This document shows, one piece after another, positions 10,322 through 23,054 of a stretch of DNA of 64,000 bases. The DNA lies in the NCBI GenBank assembly GCA_022695795.1, contig MU404136.1, positions 124,001 to 188,000 of the forward strand. Reading direction: 5' to 3'. The DNA comes from Biscogniauxia marginata. Taxonomy: Eukaryota; Ascomycota; Sordariomycetes; Xylariales; Xylariaceae. Position numbers and translations under genes: made by a program. The notes beneath the pieces are model-generated. The model searched no databases, was not told where the DNA came from, and saw nothing but the letters and a program-made list of their open reading frames with translations. How positions within the stretch are numbered: the first letter of the stretch is position 1; the number at the start of each line of letters is the position of its first letter.

Positions 10322-12692
10322 TCAGGTCGGACTCCAAGAGTAATGATTTAGAGTCGAGGCATAACTCCCTGGGGCAGGCGGGTGATCACTCTTGCTTTGA
10401 GGCAACGAGTGACCGGACTTGTACTGATGATCAGCAAACCCATAGGGCCGACTTTCGCCTGCGTTGCCATTATGATATGCATGTACGGGAGCGCTACTCG
10501 GTTCGCCCGCAGTCGTCGTCCACGAGGTAGTCGGCGGGTAGTAATCGCGTGGAGGGTGTTGCTGGCCCGCATGTCCCGTCGAAGCAGGACCACCAGCGGG
10601 GTTCTCACTACTCCCGTAAGTCGACGCTGAGTTAATCTCGCCGCTTCCACCACCGCCACTAGGACCACTACTACCGCCTGCGGAGCTGCTGCTGCCGACG
10701 GGCATGTAGGTGTTGGTCGTCGCTGAGGGCGGGCCGTATCGGTACTCGGAAGTGGCATCCGTATTGGTGAGGGAGCTCGTGCTCGGCACTGACTGATGGC
10801 TCCCATGGCGCGGGCTCTTAGACGGCCGTGGGTTCGAGTCCACGTACCGCGGTACGCTGAGGTTATTGTGATCGGTCGTCGTCGAAACCGACAGTTGCGG
10901 CGGCGCCGACGTCCCCGGCACGTACGCATACTGCGTCCGGATCGGCGGAGGGTGCTGCTCCGACGCCGCTAGGGATAGTTGTACAGAAGGCATTGAAGTC
11001 TGCATAGGCATCTCCTGAGGCTCCTGCGCGTAGCTCGACGTTCCCGAAAGCGGCATCTTCGGGTACGAGTCAGCCGGGATACTCGATGGTGGATAGCTGG
11101 CCGTGGCCGACGAGGGCATTCCGGTCATAGGCAGCTGGCTTGGCGGGTTCCAGCTAGGATAGGAACTGGATAAATTTGTCAGCTTCGACTCGCCTTTTAG
11201 CTGAGGCTTAGTTTTCCGCGTTCTGGCTTCTTCGCAGCCTGGGTCGGGGATGAAGAACTCTCCACGTGGATGGAAATGGCTAAATGGACAAGGAGAAAAC
11301 CTACTTAGATCTCATCGTCATGGGACTACCAGGAAGCTTCGATGCGTTGAAGGTGAAGGCCGTCCTGGGCAACTCGAGATTCAAGCCCCGCAGCTTCGGG
11401 TCCTGCGGTTTTACGGCTAGAGGCCCAGCTACGATTCCCAATCCCGTCTCGACAAGAGCCTGCCCCCTGGAGCCGGCGCTCGATCCCAATAGGGGGATTT
11501 CCTTCCTGGCCTGGAAGTTTCGGGGACTTCGTCCCCGGACCACTATCGGTGCTGTCGTCGATTCCGTCAGGACCACCTTGGACCCATTCGCTAACGTCCC
11601 CATTACCTTCAGGTGCAATACAAAGTGCTGCTGGAGTTCTTTCCGCCTGCCATTGTTGGCCGTTGCTCTGTTACACGCGCGTCAGTATAGATTTTACCAA
11701 TGTTTTCTCCACTTCTTTTGCTTTCTTTGAGGAATTTCAAAGTTTCAAAACACCACCAATAGGAAATCCTCGTTCGGCTTCGAAACCTACATTCTAAATT
11801 GCAAACGCCTCCACCCGATAGGGTACACGGCGTATTCACCCTCGACCTCCTGGCCGTCGTCTGGGAACGGAATCAGGGGTAATGAAGGCGGCTCCTGGTC
11901 AGGCGTCTGCGGTAGCTCGGGCGAGTTCGGCGGCGGAGTCTTCCAGGGGATGACGATCAAGCGCACAGGATGCCCGTCGACGGACTCAATGGCCGAAATG
12001 GTCACCTCAGTGCTATTTACGGGCACCGTTTCGCCCGTCTCAGCCAGAATCACCGATAGTTGACCCCGCGGTGTGATCAGCGAACCACTGATCTGGAATA
12101 GGTTGCGCCGGTAGCATGTCAACTCTGGCTGCAGCATCGTGCCGTCGCTCGCGTTTGAGGGCATCTCGGACAAGAAGAACATGCCGTGCAGCTGGGCTGA
12201 CAGCTCGAGCTGCTGCATACGCCCATGCTGATCGACGATGGTGTGCTTGTCCTGGACCCGCCGGAAGGAGAGGAGCTTGTGGTCATGGTTGACAGTTAGC
12301 TTGGACCCATCGTCGCGCAGGTCCTGGACGATCTCCTGGTACGGCGGGTGCTGTTGCTGCTGCTCGCCGCCGGGCTGGTGCGGCCTCTTGAGATTGGGGT
12401 AGCTGTGGTGCTGAGTTAAAGATGGCTGCGGGTATCTGTCGAAAGCGTCGGACTCTTCCTGGGAATATCGCGGATAGGGATATGGGTGGTCGATAGTTGG
12501 ATGGCTGCTCCGAGGCCGTCCTGGATGCTGCGAGGATGTCGTAGAAGGGTGTGAGAGGCCTGAGTCCATGTTGTTGGGGAATCGAGTTGATAGGGGCACT
12601 GGACCACCGCCATAGTTCGACCATAGACTACTGTGCGCTGGCTCCGGCTTCAACTCTGCCATGGTCGCCGTTAAAGTCGTCGTGGTTGACAT
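10322..12692 (-). CDS. Ndt80/PhoG-family (p53-like fold) transcription factor
   Basis: Three exons, 12692-11791, 11667-11305 and 11165-10322, with introns of 123 and 139 nt, encode 702 aa. Residues 1-125 are Ser/Pro/His/Gln-rich and disordered. The Ndt80 DNA-binding domain spans about residues 125-380. It contains LTCYRRNLFQISGS (191-204) and, restored exactly across intron 1, RLQFRIATANNGRRKELQQ followed by VVRGRSPRNFQARKEIPLL, the most conserved part of the family. The C-terminal 280 residues are low-complexity Ser/Gly/Pro/Tyr-rich. Family members act in the nucleus: Ndt80 in meiosis, VIB-1/XprG in nutrient response and programmed cell death, and Neurospora FSD-1 and Trichoderma RON1-type paralogues in sexual development or N-acetylglucosamine use. 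I cannot assign the subgroup by eye. A second ATG at residue 11 is an alternative start. The upstream side is gene-free for about 10 kb. Confidence 0.9.
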
Positions 12693-12932
12693 GGGAACAT
12701 ATCTCCCAGTCGGCTCTTCTCCAAAGACCTTTTCTTCGCGCGCCGCCGCCAGTGAAGACTCAACTCCAAAGTCGATTTTCCTCTTCTGAATTTTTCTCTT
12801 CTTTCACTTCGTCTTTTTAAAATCTTGATCCTCTTCCGCTTAACGAACCAGGGCAGACTGACTTGACTGAGTAATGCTGACCAAGCATCAGAACATAATG
12901 GTCCTCAGTGTAAGTTGTCCCTTTTCTCTTCG

Positions 12933-12954
12933 TCTCTCTCTCTCTCTCTCTCTC
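12933..12954. repeat. (TC)11 microsatellite upstream of the Ndt80-like gene
   Basis: Eleven tandem TC units (GA on the gene's sense strand), about 240 bp upstream of the start codon. GA/CT tracts are common in fungal promoters and leaders. Confidence 0.85.
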
Positions 12955-15900
12955 CTAATCGCCTCTGGTGGGAAATGAAAGGGGGAATTATGCAAGGGCC
13001 GTCGAATTATCAAAAATAGAGCAGACGTTGGAAAATGGTAGGCTTAAGGTTGCAGACTGAAGTGTACTTGTATTATGAGATGGATGGGAATAACGGTAGA
13101 TGTTGCCTTGGGATGGGGGTAGTTTTGCGCAAAGAGACGAGTATCCACCCTATCCTGGGGGCACCTTAATGGTCAACGGGTCCAAAGCCAAGCAGACGAG
13201 GTCCAGGTCCAGGTTCAAAAAAGCGTGTGAGAAGAGGCAACTTGGGGGTCTGGGTACAGACTTTTAGTACATCTGCATCCAAGAATACAGTGTATGCAGC
13301 CGTACTGGGAAGGAGACGGAGGGAATGGCGATCTGCTGGGGGGGTGGCGTGCCTTTGCCGGGACTTGTTGATATGGCTAGTACACAACCCCGTCGATAAT
13401 GGATGTTTTGTTAGCCCTCTGAAGCGCCGATATAGTTCTTTGACAACAGAGATAGTAAGTGAATTAGATTTGTTTTTATGCCCCAAAAATTAATCCTTAT
13501 TCTTATTGCAGGTAACAACACATTATCGTCACCAGGTAACCTAGCAGACACGACGAACTACTCCCAATAGAGAGGAAGTATAGGAGAGAGGAGAAAACTT
13601 GAAGAGTAATAAGTTAAGTACAAAGTAGTATATCCACGGCAGACCGCCCTAGTAATAACCTTCTTCGTCTGCCGATTCTTTCTGACAGGGACTAAAGTAG
13701 CAAGTACATACGGTACAGTACCTGGCGCAACCTCTAGCGGCGGCCTGGCCACTGTGAGAATGACGGCGAGGCAGTCAGTCAGAGTAAGAAGCATGTGGAT
13801 GGAGGGGGGGACGGAGTAGGCAGGTAGGGAAAGGGCATGGATCATATGGAGGCACGGGGGTGGCTATCGACAAGACCCAGGTAGAGAGAGCCATTCAAGA
13901 CGGCCCTGTTCAGGGCCCCTCCACGGCCGCTCTTCTATCCAATGCTTGCCCTGGCCCCCAACAGGGTGTTCTGATTAGTTAGGAAATCCTCCGACGGCTT
14001 TCCTAGGTAGAGGCCCGCTATTTTCTAGAAAAGCGTTGGGCACATCCGCCGATGAAGAGCGAGAAGGGAAAGGTCTAAGCTGGGTTTAGAGAGCATGGGT
14101 GGCAGGACATCAGAAAAAATCGGTTCACGAGATTGCTAGCGACCGGGGGGCGGGCTACGGCGGGGATCCAGTAAGCTCGTCGTGTATTGCACACACACTC
14201 TCTCACACGCACTCGCAAGTTTACATACCCTTGTCCTGGAGAAAGCGCTCTCTGCATCGTTCTGTCGAAAAAAGAGGCTGGTTTGCGCCTGGGCAATAGT
14301 AGGCGGGCTGATATAGGAATAATATGATAGCTCTCGGTCTACGAACCGAAACCGGGAGATGCGAAAACACCAAATAGTCGATGCCAATATAAAAAAAATC
14401 TCGCTTGGGGTAAAGGGCCCGCTGATTGTGATCACACGTATATGCTACGGGTATAGAAGCAGAACACCCGAGATGAAAGCATTCGCATGCTCTGCTGTGC
14501 TGAGGGTCGTCGAACGAGAGATATTACTATTACTGCTCATCCTATAGAGGAGAGAAAAGAAAAGGGATGTGGGAGGAGCACGCTCTCCGTATGTACACTA
14601 TACACGCGTGTTATGTAGTTATCTATCTGTAAGTCGGCCGGACCCAGAGAGGCTCTCTGCTCGTCACCCCGTCCGCAGGCATGTATGTACCTATAATATG
14701 TCTCTTTAGAGATTGGCAAAGATGAATGGTGATGAACTCCCTGAGGCAAAAGAAATGCGGAGGACACAATACAGATCATCACACACTCGCAGTCACCACA
14801 TTCCCGATTTGGACCAGCGTGCCTAGGAACAGATCCACCGGACCGCTGCTGGTCAACCCAGCACGCCACCTCGGAGGGCCATGTAAGCTTTGGGGTATCA
14901 CAGCATACAATGTAGGGCAATACTCGAATCCCCAAGGAGCTCGAGATGCAGTTTCTTCAACTAATGGAGAGTATACCAATGGCGGCAAGAAATCCTGCGC
15001 TGACGCCCCCCCTTTTGGAGCTATCTGAACGGGGGAAGGGGACAGGCCTGATTGGAGGAAATGGTGACAAAAAATTCGATATTCTGTGCGAAAAGAAGAG
15101 CCACTTCATGCCGGTACTAATCAATACGTGCAGGAGAAATCCAAAATGGTTGGCTTACTCAAGCGACGTACATAATAAGACCACCTGTGATTATTGCCTT
15201 CTCATATGTATTTTTTATTTATTTCTTGACAGAGCATCTTGCTCGGGTTTGCGAACCGCATCTCATTCGACGGGCTCTTCCTGGTCCCCCCTGTCCCGCG
15301 GCCTTCCATGTTCGCAGAAATGAGCTGCGCGGGCTAAAATGGGAGCATGTAATTGTTTCTAAAATAGGAGCCCGCCCGTGAAGCGGCATGATGCAACTCA
15401 TATTAATCAACCTTTGTTGGTCTCACCAGCATACTCATGTTCTCGGGTTTCTACCTGCAGTATTGATGCAGAACCGAGACCCTCGATGAGGCAGGAATAA
15501 AAAGATAGGCGACAAGAGAGCTGTTCTGTAGGAGACACGGGGCTTTTTTTTTTTGTTTGCCGCAAAGGCTCTGATGCTACCTCAGAACTCCACAGTAGAT
15601 TCGTTTCCGAATCTGGTTTCTGTATCATACTTGTATCACAGGGGATGGTTGTCTTCAGAAAACAAGTAAACGGACGGACTATATGCTAGTGTAGAAGCGC
15701 GACAGAATGAAGCCGGTAGATCGCGCGATAATACTATGTGGACTAGCCCCGTCCCGCTCCACAGAGAGACTATTACATACGCTGGATGAGCTAACAAGGA
15801 ACCAGCCGGTCATTTTGGGGGGGAGGCTACCGGACATTTCTTCACGAGATCGTCGAGTAGCACTGCTACTCCGTGGCCTCGTGTGTGGGTAGTGTTCGTC

Positions 15901-17474
15901 CTAGCTGCAAATTTACCAAGACCACATGGCGTGGTTGCTTCACGAATTCCAACGGTTGATGGCGCATATTTCAACAACGTATGCGCGCTTCTTAGGCTGC
16001 CCGTAACTTCTACACCGTCAGGACTTTCCATATATGTAGACCTACATAGAGGAAGGCCCCCTAAGGAGTTTGGTTATTACTGTCCTCGTTTGGTTCGCAA
16101 ACTTATTCCCACGAACACGAATAAACTCCACAAAGCCCGTTGAAGGTATGTGGATACCACTATCAAGTGTCGCGCTCGAAACAGGTCAAAGCCCTTCCTT
16201 TTCTAGACGGCTGGCGGCGAGAAAAGTTTGGCTCGACGTGCGATCTTGGACGACAAAAGCGGTCAAGCTATTCCCAACTGCCTAAAAGGAGGTCTTAGTT
16301 TCTCAGAACCATCGCCCACGTCAGGTGGTGATCTGCGTCAACATTCAACAACGAAAAACACAAAAAAAAAAAAGATATACCTACTCGATGGGAATAATCA
16401 GTAATTGTGTGATATACTGTGGCCTCTCAGGAGAGTCAGAGCTGATTGGGTGCTGCTGGACCGATAATGTCCCCAAGCTCTTCTAACCTTGTTCTTAACA
16501 GGCTAGGTTAAAGGGTTATACATGGTGGCTAATATAGGCTGGACTATAATATTGGACCAATACTCATCTCCAGATCGAGCTCATAAATTTTATGTATGCA
16601 CGGCGTTTATGGCGTCGGTCACGATCCGCGGGTTATGGCCGACTACCTTTAGTAAGGATTGAGATCAACCCTCGTAATACTCATAGTGACATATACCTCA
16701 AGATGGTAGATACATCGTCGCTATGTCTCCAAGATTGCCGTGTCATGCACGGGATGGTAACCCCCATATCCAAGATCAAAGAAATGGTGGAGACATGGCC
16801 CCTGAATGCATACATACATATTGTGCCGCGCTTCAGCAGGTGACGTGTATGCAGGTAGCTGAAGAGTGTCTCTCATAGCCCCCGAGAGCGATTTGTTTCT
16901 GAAGGTCGTGTGCAAGGCTCTGCCGCTAGGAAAGGAATGGTTTTTTTCTTTTCTCAATGGGAGACAGAGAGCTCCGTCGACGTCAGGCCGCGCTCCAGAG
17001 ATCGTCGGACAACGTAAGGTGGGGGGAAGGAACTATAGTAGATCGCGGCAGATAAAGTACAATGAATTCAGGGGGACCGACGCAAGGATTTCGGGGGGCA
17101 CTCGGTCGGATCTGTGAAACACGCAGATCCAGTACATATGAGCATGACGAGGATGAGCATCGTGAGCACCGGTCGGTGGTCAAAGATGCCCATCTCGCGG
17201 AGCCCAGATTTCCAGACAGGACGAACGGACAAAATCGGTTGGCCCATAATCTGGTCTGAGCTCAGGTATGTACATAACGCCGTCTCTCAACCCTTGTCTT
17301 ACCATCCCTTGCCGAGAAGCCCTGAACCCTGGCATATCTAACTACTGTGCAGTAGTGCAAGTTGACTAACCCATACGAGAAACCAGGGGGGTTTTCTCTA
17401 GTCGCCTTTTCCTTATGAATGACTTTGTTAAACAGACCAGTCTATGAGAGAGGGACGGAGCCTGCATATTTCCT

Positions 17475-17488
17475 CCCCCCCCCCCCCC
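17475..17488. repeat. Poly-C run (14 nt)
   Basis: Fourteen consecutive C in the gene-free region. Its exact length may be an assembly estimate. Confidence 0.8.
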
Positions 17489-20400
17489 TTTTCATATACT
17501 AACCTTATTCGAGAGAAAGCGACCGACCGGCAGACCCCATTTCGAATGACGATCCCGGGCTCCGTTGGCCGGTTACAACTCGATCTAGCAATGCCTGCAC
17601 AGAGCGGCCTCCGGTAGCCCTGTTTCTGCGTAAGCGAGTCCAAGCTGCCATCTCGCAAGGTCTCTTTAGTCAGTGAGCGGAAACGGGGGTCACTATGTAA
17701 TTGTCATTGGTCCAAGGGTTGGGTGGGCTGCTGGAAGTTCGTCGTGGTAGGTTGGAATTGTTGGCCAAATCACATGGCAAGCCGACGCGCCATTTTCCTG
17801 TACGACACCGTTTCTGCCGCCACGAGACAACTGACGATCTGCCTTCCCGCTTGCGAACTCTGATGAAAGAGCACCGCCGCATGTTGGCATGACGCAACGG
17901 ACGCCGTCTATGAACGTGAGCGTTTATGATAGGACAAGCCTGAAGTGCTCGGGATCGCGTATGCATCGTCTTCATCTCCAAAGGGGCTTTCTATGTTATC
18001 ATCGCCAGGCTTGGCAGTCGTATGGTGTCTGGTAGAGACCTGCACCTTGTCGGCAAATACGGAACATGCCTTGACTCTATCTATGGTGTTTCGATAATCT
18101 TCAAGACCATGCTGACCACCCCGGGAATAAGGATGACAAACAGTTGACTACACACGCCAGCCGTTTCGAGGAGGTACAGTACATAGGTCCCAACGTGCGG
18201 GCGGCAGGTACCCGCGAAGGAACTAACGCTTAGTCAAGTATACATAGGTATTCTTCTGGGCAGTGCTGCTGCGGTGGCCCCCCGGTGCCATAGTGTCACT
18301 ACTGCTTTCTCCTGGTACGTCTCCCCTGGGGACAGAATCTGATGACCCAAATTTGCCGAGGTAGACTGAGATACAGTGACACTGAACGCCTGCGGCTGCA
18401 AGCCTCAGTCGGGGAGTCAGTTTAGGCATCGCAAGGCTTCTGCTGTGTAAGATAAGGCTTGGAGAGCGCCTCTTAATGATACAGTAGCACGTAAGTGAAC
18501 GTGATATGGTGCCTGAGAGCTATATTACGTATGTGGTAACAATGGAATACATACATACGTGCCCTAGGGACGGGAGAAACAGAGAGTTGAAGAAAGCTTA
18601 GCGCTCCGAAATCAGGCGATGTCTCATAACGATAGCCCGTGGGAGGATGAACCGATGCGGGGCCATGCATGTCAGTCCACAAGGGTAAGTCCTCAATAGG
18701 GGGGTCCACTTCCAGGGGGGAGTTAAGTTGCCTTCTCCTAACTCTAAACACGTACCTTGTATGTAGTCCGTGTACAAGTACTTTCGGCCGTCTTGCCGTA
18801 TCGTACTCTGCACAGATTGATCGTATCGTATTATTAAATCAGAGTGGATCATTAGATTTCGAATGTGGACTCCCTAGAGTATAAGGAACTCTCTATAATG
18901 ACTAGGTAGTTTGACTATAGATAGGGAAGTCAAATGAGGATGCGATAGATGTTAATATTTCATCTATACTAGCTCGCCGACTACGAGAGACGCGTTAGTA
19001 GTGGATTCTACACTATGTTGAACCATATCAAACTGACCCAAAATCTAGAGCTGCTTAGCCCGTTATCCTAATTACCTACCTACTGATCTGACTTGCGGGC
19101 AAATTAGGATACGGACGAAGCATTAAGGCGACCGGAGTCTTGAACAATACTCGTCACTTATCTACATTATCTAACTACCTGCCAAACTGTACAAAATACC
19201 TATCTACCTACATGTTAACCTACATAGATATTCGTGTGTCTCGGTCCGAGCTCCCAGTTTAGAAGGACGTTACAGTGACATATCCATGCTGCCGCTCTCA
19301 CTGGCTTGAACCACCCTCCCTCCCCCTCCCCTACCCCTATACCCTCCATCACGGTAAAGCAACATCTTGCTGAAGGATGCTGGGTGTTCCCGCATCGCAT
19401 AACCTTAACCTGATCCTACTCATCACTCACATCGACGGGCACGACAATATCTCCGAACACGACCTCACCTCTAAGAGAGGGGGAACGGAGGAGGCTTGTC
19501 TGCCATGCAAAGGAGATCCCGCGAGTTGCGAAGACGCGCACCTGTAAGGGGAAGGTACAAACAGTATTCATGGTTCAGACGATACCGATATCCTAGCCAG
19601 TTAAGTATCAGAATTGCCGTCATTGATCTCCGTTCTAACCGTTCTCACGTTAGCCGCTGATTTGGTGATTATTTGATAATAAAGCTCAACGAAGCTTTGG
19701 AGCCAGGGTCCCTCTGTCCCGCTCCCATGTAAAGCAACGATCCATCCCGTCTGCCTCTCCTATCCAAATGGCGCAGCCCTATTGGCAGTTGCAAGATGCG
19801 TGACTAGCTCAACCTCCAACCCCGGATCTCGTCCATATTGCTGGGATGCAGACTGCGCCCTCACGATTACAAGCAACGTAGGTAGTGAAAGTGCCCCCCT
19901 TTCCACTTTACCCAGGGACGGAGCCACAGTTACGTCCGCTTCGATGCTTTCAACCGTCGTTCCAGAAGCCCATAACGGTATCTATTATTGGGACCTCCCC
20001 TCTATATCTGGCGCACGCGACGTGACATACCAAGGCGTAAGGGTCGCTGATGGCTTCGTGGTGCAATAAGGACCATGCATCCTGGCGACACCCACCATGA
20101 TGCACGTCAGCAGACGAACTGCTCAAAGCAGGTATACATGGCGAGGAGCAGGATTCTCGCGAGGCTGACGGCAGAACCTAATACTGAGGCACATTGGGTC
20201 GGAAACCAGACTTTGGGTTCGGGTCCGGCTCGTCAGCCCACGCGCACTGCAGTTGTGAGGCAAGGAGAGTAAGCCACAGGTTTCGAGCGGCTTTCAACGC
20301 TACAGTACTCTCTCGTGCCACGTAGTTTCGAGAACCGTCTCCGGAGTAGATATTTGTCTGACCGTGACGAAATCATGTCGACTACATGCATACCATCGAT

Positions 20401-21595
20401 GATTTGGGTTGGCTCCGACAATAAATTCATACGTACATATCAGGTACAAGGCTCTCTCTCGTATCATGAAAGCCCCTCTCTCCTATCCCTCCTCCAAGTC
20501 AGGCTGTTGCCGAGATGACAAGGCTATATAACAGAGGCGCCGCCATCCATGCACCACCGTTTTAGCCTGGAAGGGCCGAATATACGCCTAGGTTATTAAC
20601 CTAGCCAATCTCAGGTAGGAATCGGCCACCAGCATCACTGATTCGCACATGTCTTGTCAGAAGGAGACGCATGTGCATGTATCTCTACTTCTGACCAGGT
20701 ATACGTAACGTACATTACAGTAAAAAAGACCTCGCATATCACGCAGCTCGCACAGCAAGGAAGTAGACAAGCGAGGCCAGCCGTTCGTCGTTTTGGCGCC
20801 ACGCCAACGCAAGATTCGAATAGATTCTTGCGTATGTAGGTCGTATTCGGGGTGATGATCACAAAATACAAGAAAAACAGAGACAATAAAAAAAAAGCCC
20901 CCAAACTCGCGGCAAGGCGTGTTTCATCCATCTCGCTTGCTGAAGATTTCCCAACCGCACCAAGTCTTGTCACTTGCAGCGCCAGAGATATAATGTTTCC
21001 CCACGTGTGCTGCGTAGCAGTAGGAGCCCGTCGACTAGTCCTGCAAACTAGACCTGGACCTGGACTTTGGTCGCCAAAGATTTCCCCCTCTGCTCCCACC
21101 CCCAATACTACTTATAACGCCAATTGCTATTGTATACATATATCTTCTCTGCCTTGCTTATGTACCTTAGCGCCGGTGCTGTGGCCCTAAGGCAATGAAA
21201 AACGACATTGCTCATCAACCACCTCCCTGACCGGTCAGTCGCACCGCGCGATGTTACGGGCTAGTGCGCGGGTAACATGTGGCATCAAGGATTGTGCCTC
21301 TAGCAACTTGATCAAGCTTGTATCTAGAACAGACGCCAGGTCCTCCTTTCTCTCCCCCCTCTCTCTAGTGTATCTCCTCTTCCCTCCTCAATCTAACACT
21401 AAATCTCCAAAGCGCGCGTAAAAGAGGTACGTATGTAGATAGCGGAAACGCGATCCAAGCGCTTTGACGGCGGGCCAAGACTTTTGGATCGCCAGAACGA
21501 ATTTCGTAATTGTATTACTCCGAGGGACACCAGGGGGGACAATTCTTCAAGAAGGAAATTTGAAAATCAAAATCCCAAGACTAGACGCATGCACG

Positions 21596-21649
21596 TACAT
21601 ACATACATATACATACATACACACACACACACACCCACACACTACACAC
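21596..21649. repeat. ACAT/AC simple repeat
   Basis: A tract of ACAT units passing into an (AC)n run with one interruption, in the gene-free region. Confidence 0.8.
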
Positions 21650-23054
21650 GCGGTGATGATCATTGACGAGATGGGGGGGAGAGGACGCTCGCTCGCTCGC
21701 TCATCACTGATCAAGAAATCCCTCCTCCACCGAGGGTTCTTGGCTTCTTTTAGACCTTGAGGGGGGAGGGTTTCTTAGCTCCTATCTCCTCTCTCCTCAA
21801 GGGAAACAAAAAAAGAGATCACCGGGTATCTCGTGATTCGGTTCATCAATGATCGGCTCCACAGAAGCATCCTTTTTGATTACTGTACCAAAGGTAGATT
21901 CCACAAAGCTCCGAGGCGGAAGCTTCCAAACTCAAAGTTGAGATAGGGCGAGTGAGTGCATGATTAGCCCTGATTGGTTTTATTTTTATTTTATTTTATT
22001 TCATTCTTCACAAGCAAAATAATTCCTCAAATGTGCGCGCCAATAGGAAAACCCTGTTGGTCCCCGCGGGATTCGGTGGTCGACATGAACATCCCAGGCC
22101 CGTTATGTTAGGCTTATGCCCCCAAGCTTTGTGGAGTGCCTACTTTCTGCCCCCAACTTTCAGACGATCCCCGAGTCAGCTAGTTTAGCTATGAATGTAG
22201 GTCACTAGTCAAGGCTAGGTAGTTTCCTCAAGGGATGATCTTCACAGGACGAGCTTCTTTCAAATCTTCGTCCTTTCTAGTATCATGAGCAACCACCGGC
22301 ACCGAGTAATATGACAATTTCACTCTGTGAGCATCGACCGGGCATACGACACAGAGGACGAGGTGATAAGACATCCCTGATAAAACCAATCCTGCTAGGC
22401 TACGACTCATAAAACAGGGCTCTGCAAAGCTAACTGGGGAGTAAACTTCGATGGAGAGCCGTATCGTAAAGGACAGGAAATTCCGAAGAACACCGATGGG
22501 CTAGGATGCCTAACTATAAATCACTTATCAATTATAGTTGTTGATATATGGGCGATATGTATTCAGGTAAACCAATGCCCTGGTGTTTCATTTGGGGGCG
22601 TTTTGTCAATTACCTTGTACATTTGTGTATGTACACTGCGGTCAGCAGCTAAAAAGATGTGACCGATCTCCAATTTTCTCCTTTGCAGAGTGAATCAAGG
22701 GGTATTTTCGCCATAAATGTTACGCAGCGTGACACCGCTGGACGGCGAGATCGCCTATCTCAGAAAGTCCATGCAACTTAGCACTAAGGGGGCCAGCCTT
22801 GTAGGAGTACAAGTTATGAAAAATCCCCGTTACATACAGCCGTGACAGCTGCCGGAAGCCGCTGGGGATGTAACACGGCGCCCCAGCGGTACCAGATATT
22901 AGCTTGCTTTGGTGCTGCTCCTTGCGGGAATTCAATAAACTCGAGTTGGCCGAACTTGGCGAGAACATGGGTTATCTGCCCGCTGTCGTTACCATCTTGG
23001 GAAGATCGCCTCCATTGGCTACCAACGATTAGTCCAATCAACGCTCCCGTTTTG

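Larger units (their letters stand above)
12693..23054. other. 10.4-kb region without a supportable gene, upstream of the Ndt80-like factor
   Basis: Flanked on the left by the start of the Ndt80-like gene and on the right by the 3' end of the RBR ligase gene. Open frames here are short (mostly under 115 codons), overlap on both strands, and show no recognisable domains or intron-linked continuity. The region does hold (TC)11 at 12933-12954, a C14 run at 17475-17488, an ACAT/AC tract at 21596-21649, and patches of TACCTA/TAGGTA words (for example 19060-19225). It most likely combines a long promoter/leader of the transcription factor with spacer. Unannotated non-coding transcripts are possible but cannot be shown from sequence alone. 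Confidence 0.5.

Noticed and set aside
10800..10850. tRNA B-box-like GGGTTCGAGTCC
   Set aside because: No acceptor, D or anticodon stem could be formed around it, and it lies within a coding exon.
10348..10929. 193-codon minus-strand frame in the Ndt80-like gene
   Set aside because: It is an alternative frame of the low-complexity C-terminal exon. Only the other frame joins the conserved DNA-binding exons.
19782..20069. 95-codon plus-strand frame in the 10-kb gene-free region
   Set aside because: Its length is compatible with chance, with no domain or flanking exons recognised.
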